This document shows, in pieces, positions 63,846 through 64,000 of a stretch of 64,000 nt of DNA. A model generated the notes under the pieces. The model did no database searches and was not told where the DNA came from. It saw only the letters and a list, made by a program, of their open reading frames with translations. This DNA comes from Trissonchulus latispiculum. Lineage: Eukaryota; Nematoda; Enoplea; Enoplida; Ironidae. The DNA is taken from the NCBI GenBank assembly GCA_030248195.1, contig JASAND010026013.1, positions 1 through 64,000 on the forward strand, written 5' to 3'. Both the position numbers and the translations under genes were made by a program. Each line of letters begins with the position of its first letter. The stretch's first letter is position 1.

Positions 63846-64000
63846 CAAACCTGCATTTTACAATTTGCACGGCACTTTCCGTGCAAACTGCAAAGTGCAT
63901 GGAAACCAACCGTGCAGATTGTAATTTGCACGATTTCATTATGCAAATTACAATTTGCACGATTTTCCCGTGCAAATTACAATTTGCACGGGAACACAAT
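63846..64000. repeat. Cluster of short inverted repeats around AATTTGCACG, cut by window end
   Basis: ACAATTTGCACG and CGTGCAAATT alternate at 63,858-64,000 at least seven times in both orientations, with loops of a few bases, so the stretch can fold into several hairpins. It may be the edge of a palindromic satellite or MITE that continues beyond the window. Confidence 0.75.

Overview
This looks like a nuclear scaffold from a eukaryote, most likely an invertebrate animal. It has a very long satellite array, AT-rich non-coding DNA full of transposon fossils, long AT microsatellites, and decayed mobile-element or paralogue copies instead of compact genes. I cannot name the species. No tRNA, rRNA or operon-like organisation was recognised, and there is no intact conventional gene in the window.

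Layout. (1) Positions 1-41,116 are one tandem array of a 63-bp monomer, about 650 copies, open at the left edge of the window. Because 63 is divisible by 3 and the monomer lacks stops in most frames, the array throws up very long open frames on both strands (up to about 1,100 codons); I read these as a by-product of the period, not as genes. Each standard monomer carries a 9-bp inverted repeat. The array shows higher-order duplications of about 16, 17 and 25 monomers and one indel-rich stretch near 15.7-17.1 kb. (2) 41.1-45.8 kb is AT-rich DNA with a small foldback repeat, a poly-C run and a TA microsatellite. (3) 45.8-48.1 kb (minus strand) and 58.3-63.3 kb (plus strand) hold two diverged, broken, inverted copies of the same gene. 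Its C-terminus is a NADAR (YbiA/DUF1768-like) domain; the longer plus copy also has an N-terminal DEDD-type 3'-5' exonuclease domain and a Ser/Thr/Pro-rich linker with a 7-residue repeat. Both copies have a TCTCGAAA-type minisatellite at their 5' side. (4) The 10 kb between them is a transposon graveyard. It contains a 1.58-kb foldback element, two related retroelement 3' ends with a covarying hairpin (one in a 958-bp insertion with a 14-bp target duplication), and a nested set of three non-autonomous DNA transposons: a PIF/Harbinger-like element (TAA duplication) carrying a hAT-like element (8-bp duplication) and a Mutator-like long-TIR element (9-bp duplication). (5) The right end (63.6-64 kb) has degenerate GACCCA repeats and clustered short palindromes that run out of the window.

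The most interesting item is the exonuclease-linker-NADAR architecture, which I do not recognise as a described animal gene family. A nuclease and an ADP-ribose-related glycosidase-type domain in one polypeptide suggest nucleic-acid processing, but that function is inference. Frame breaks in both copies could be real decay, unrecognised introns or uncorrected assembly indels.
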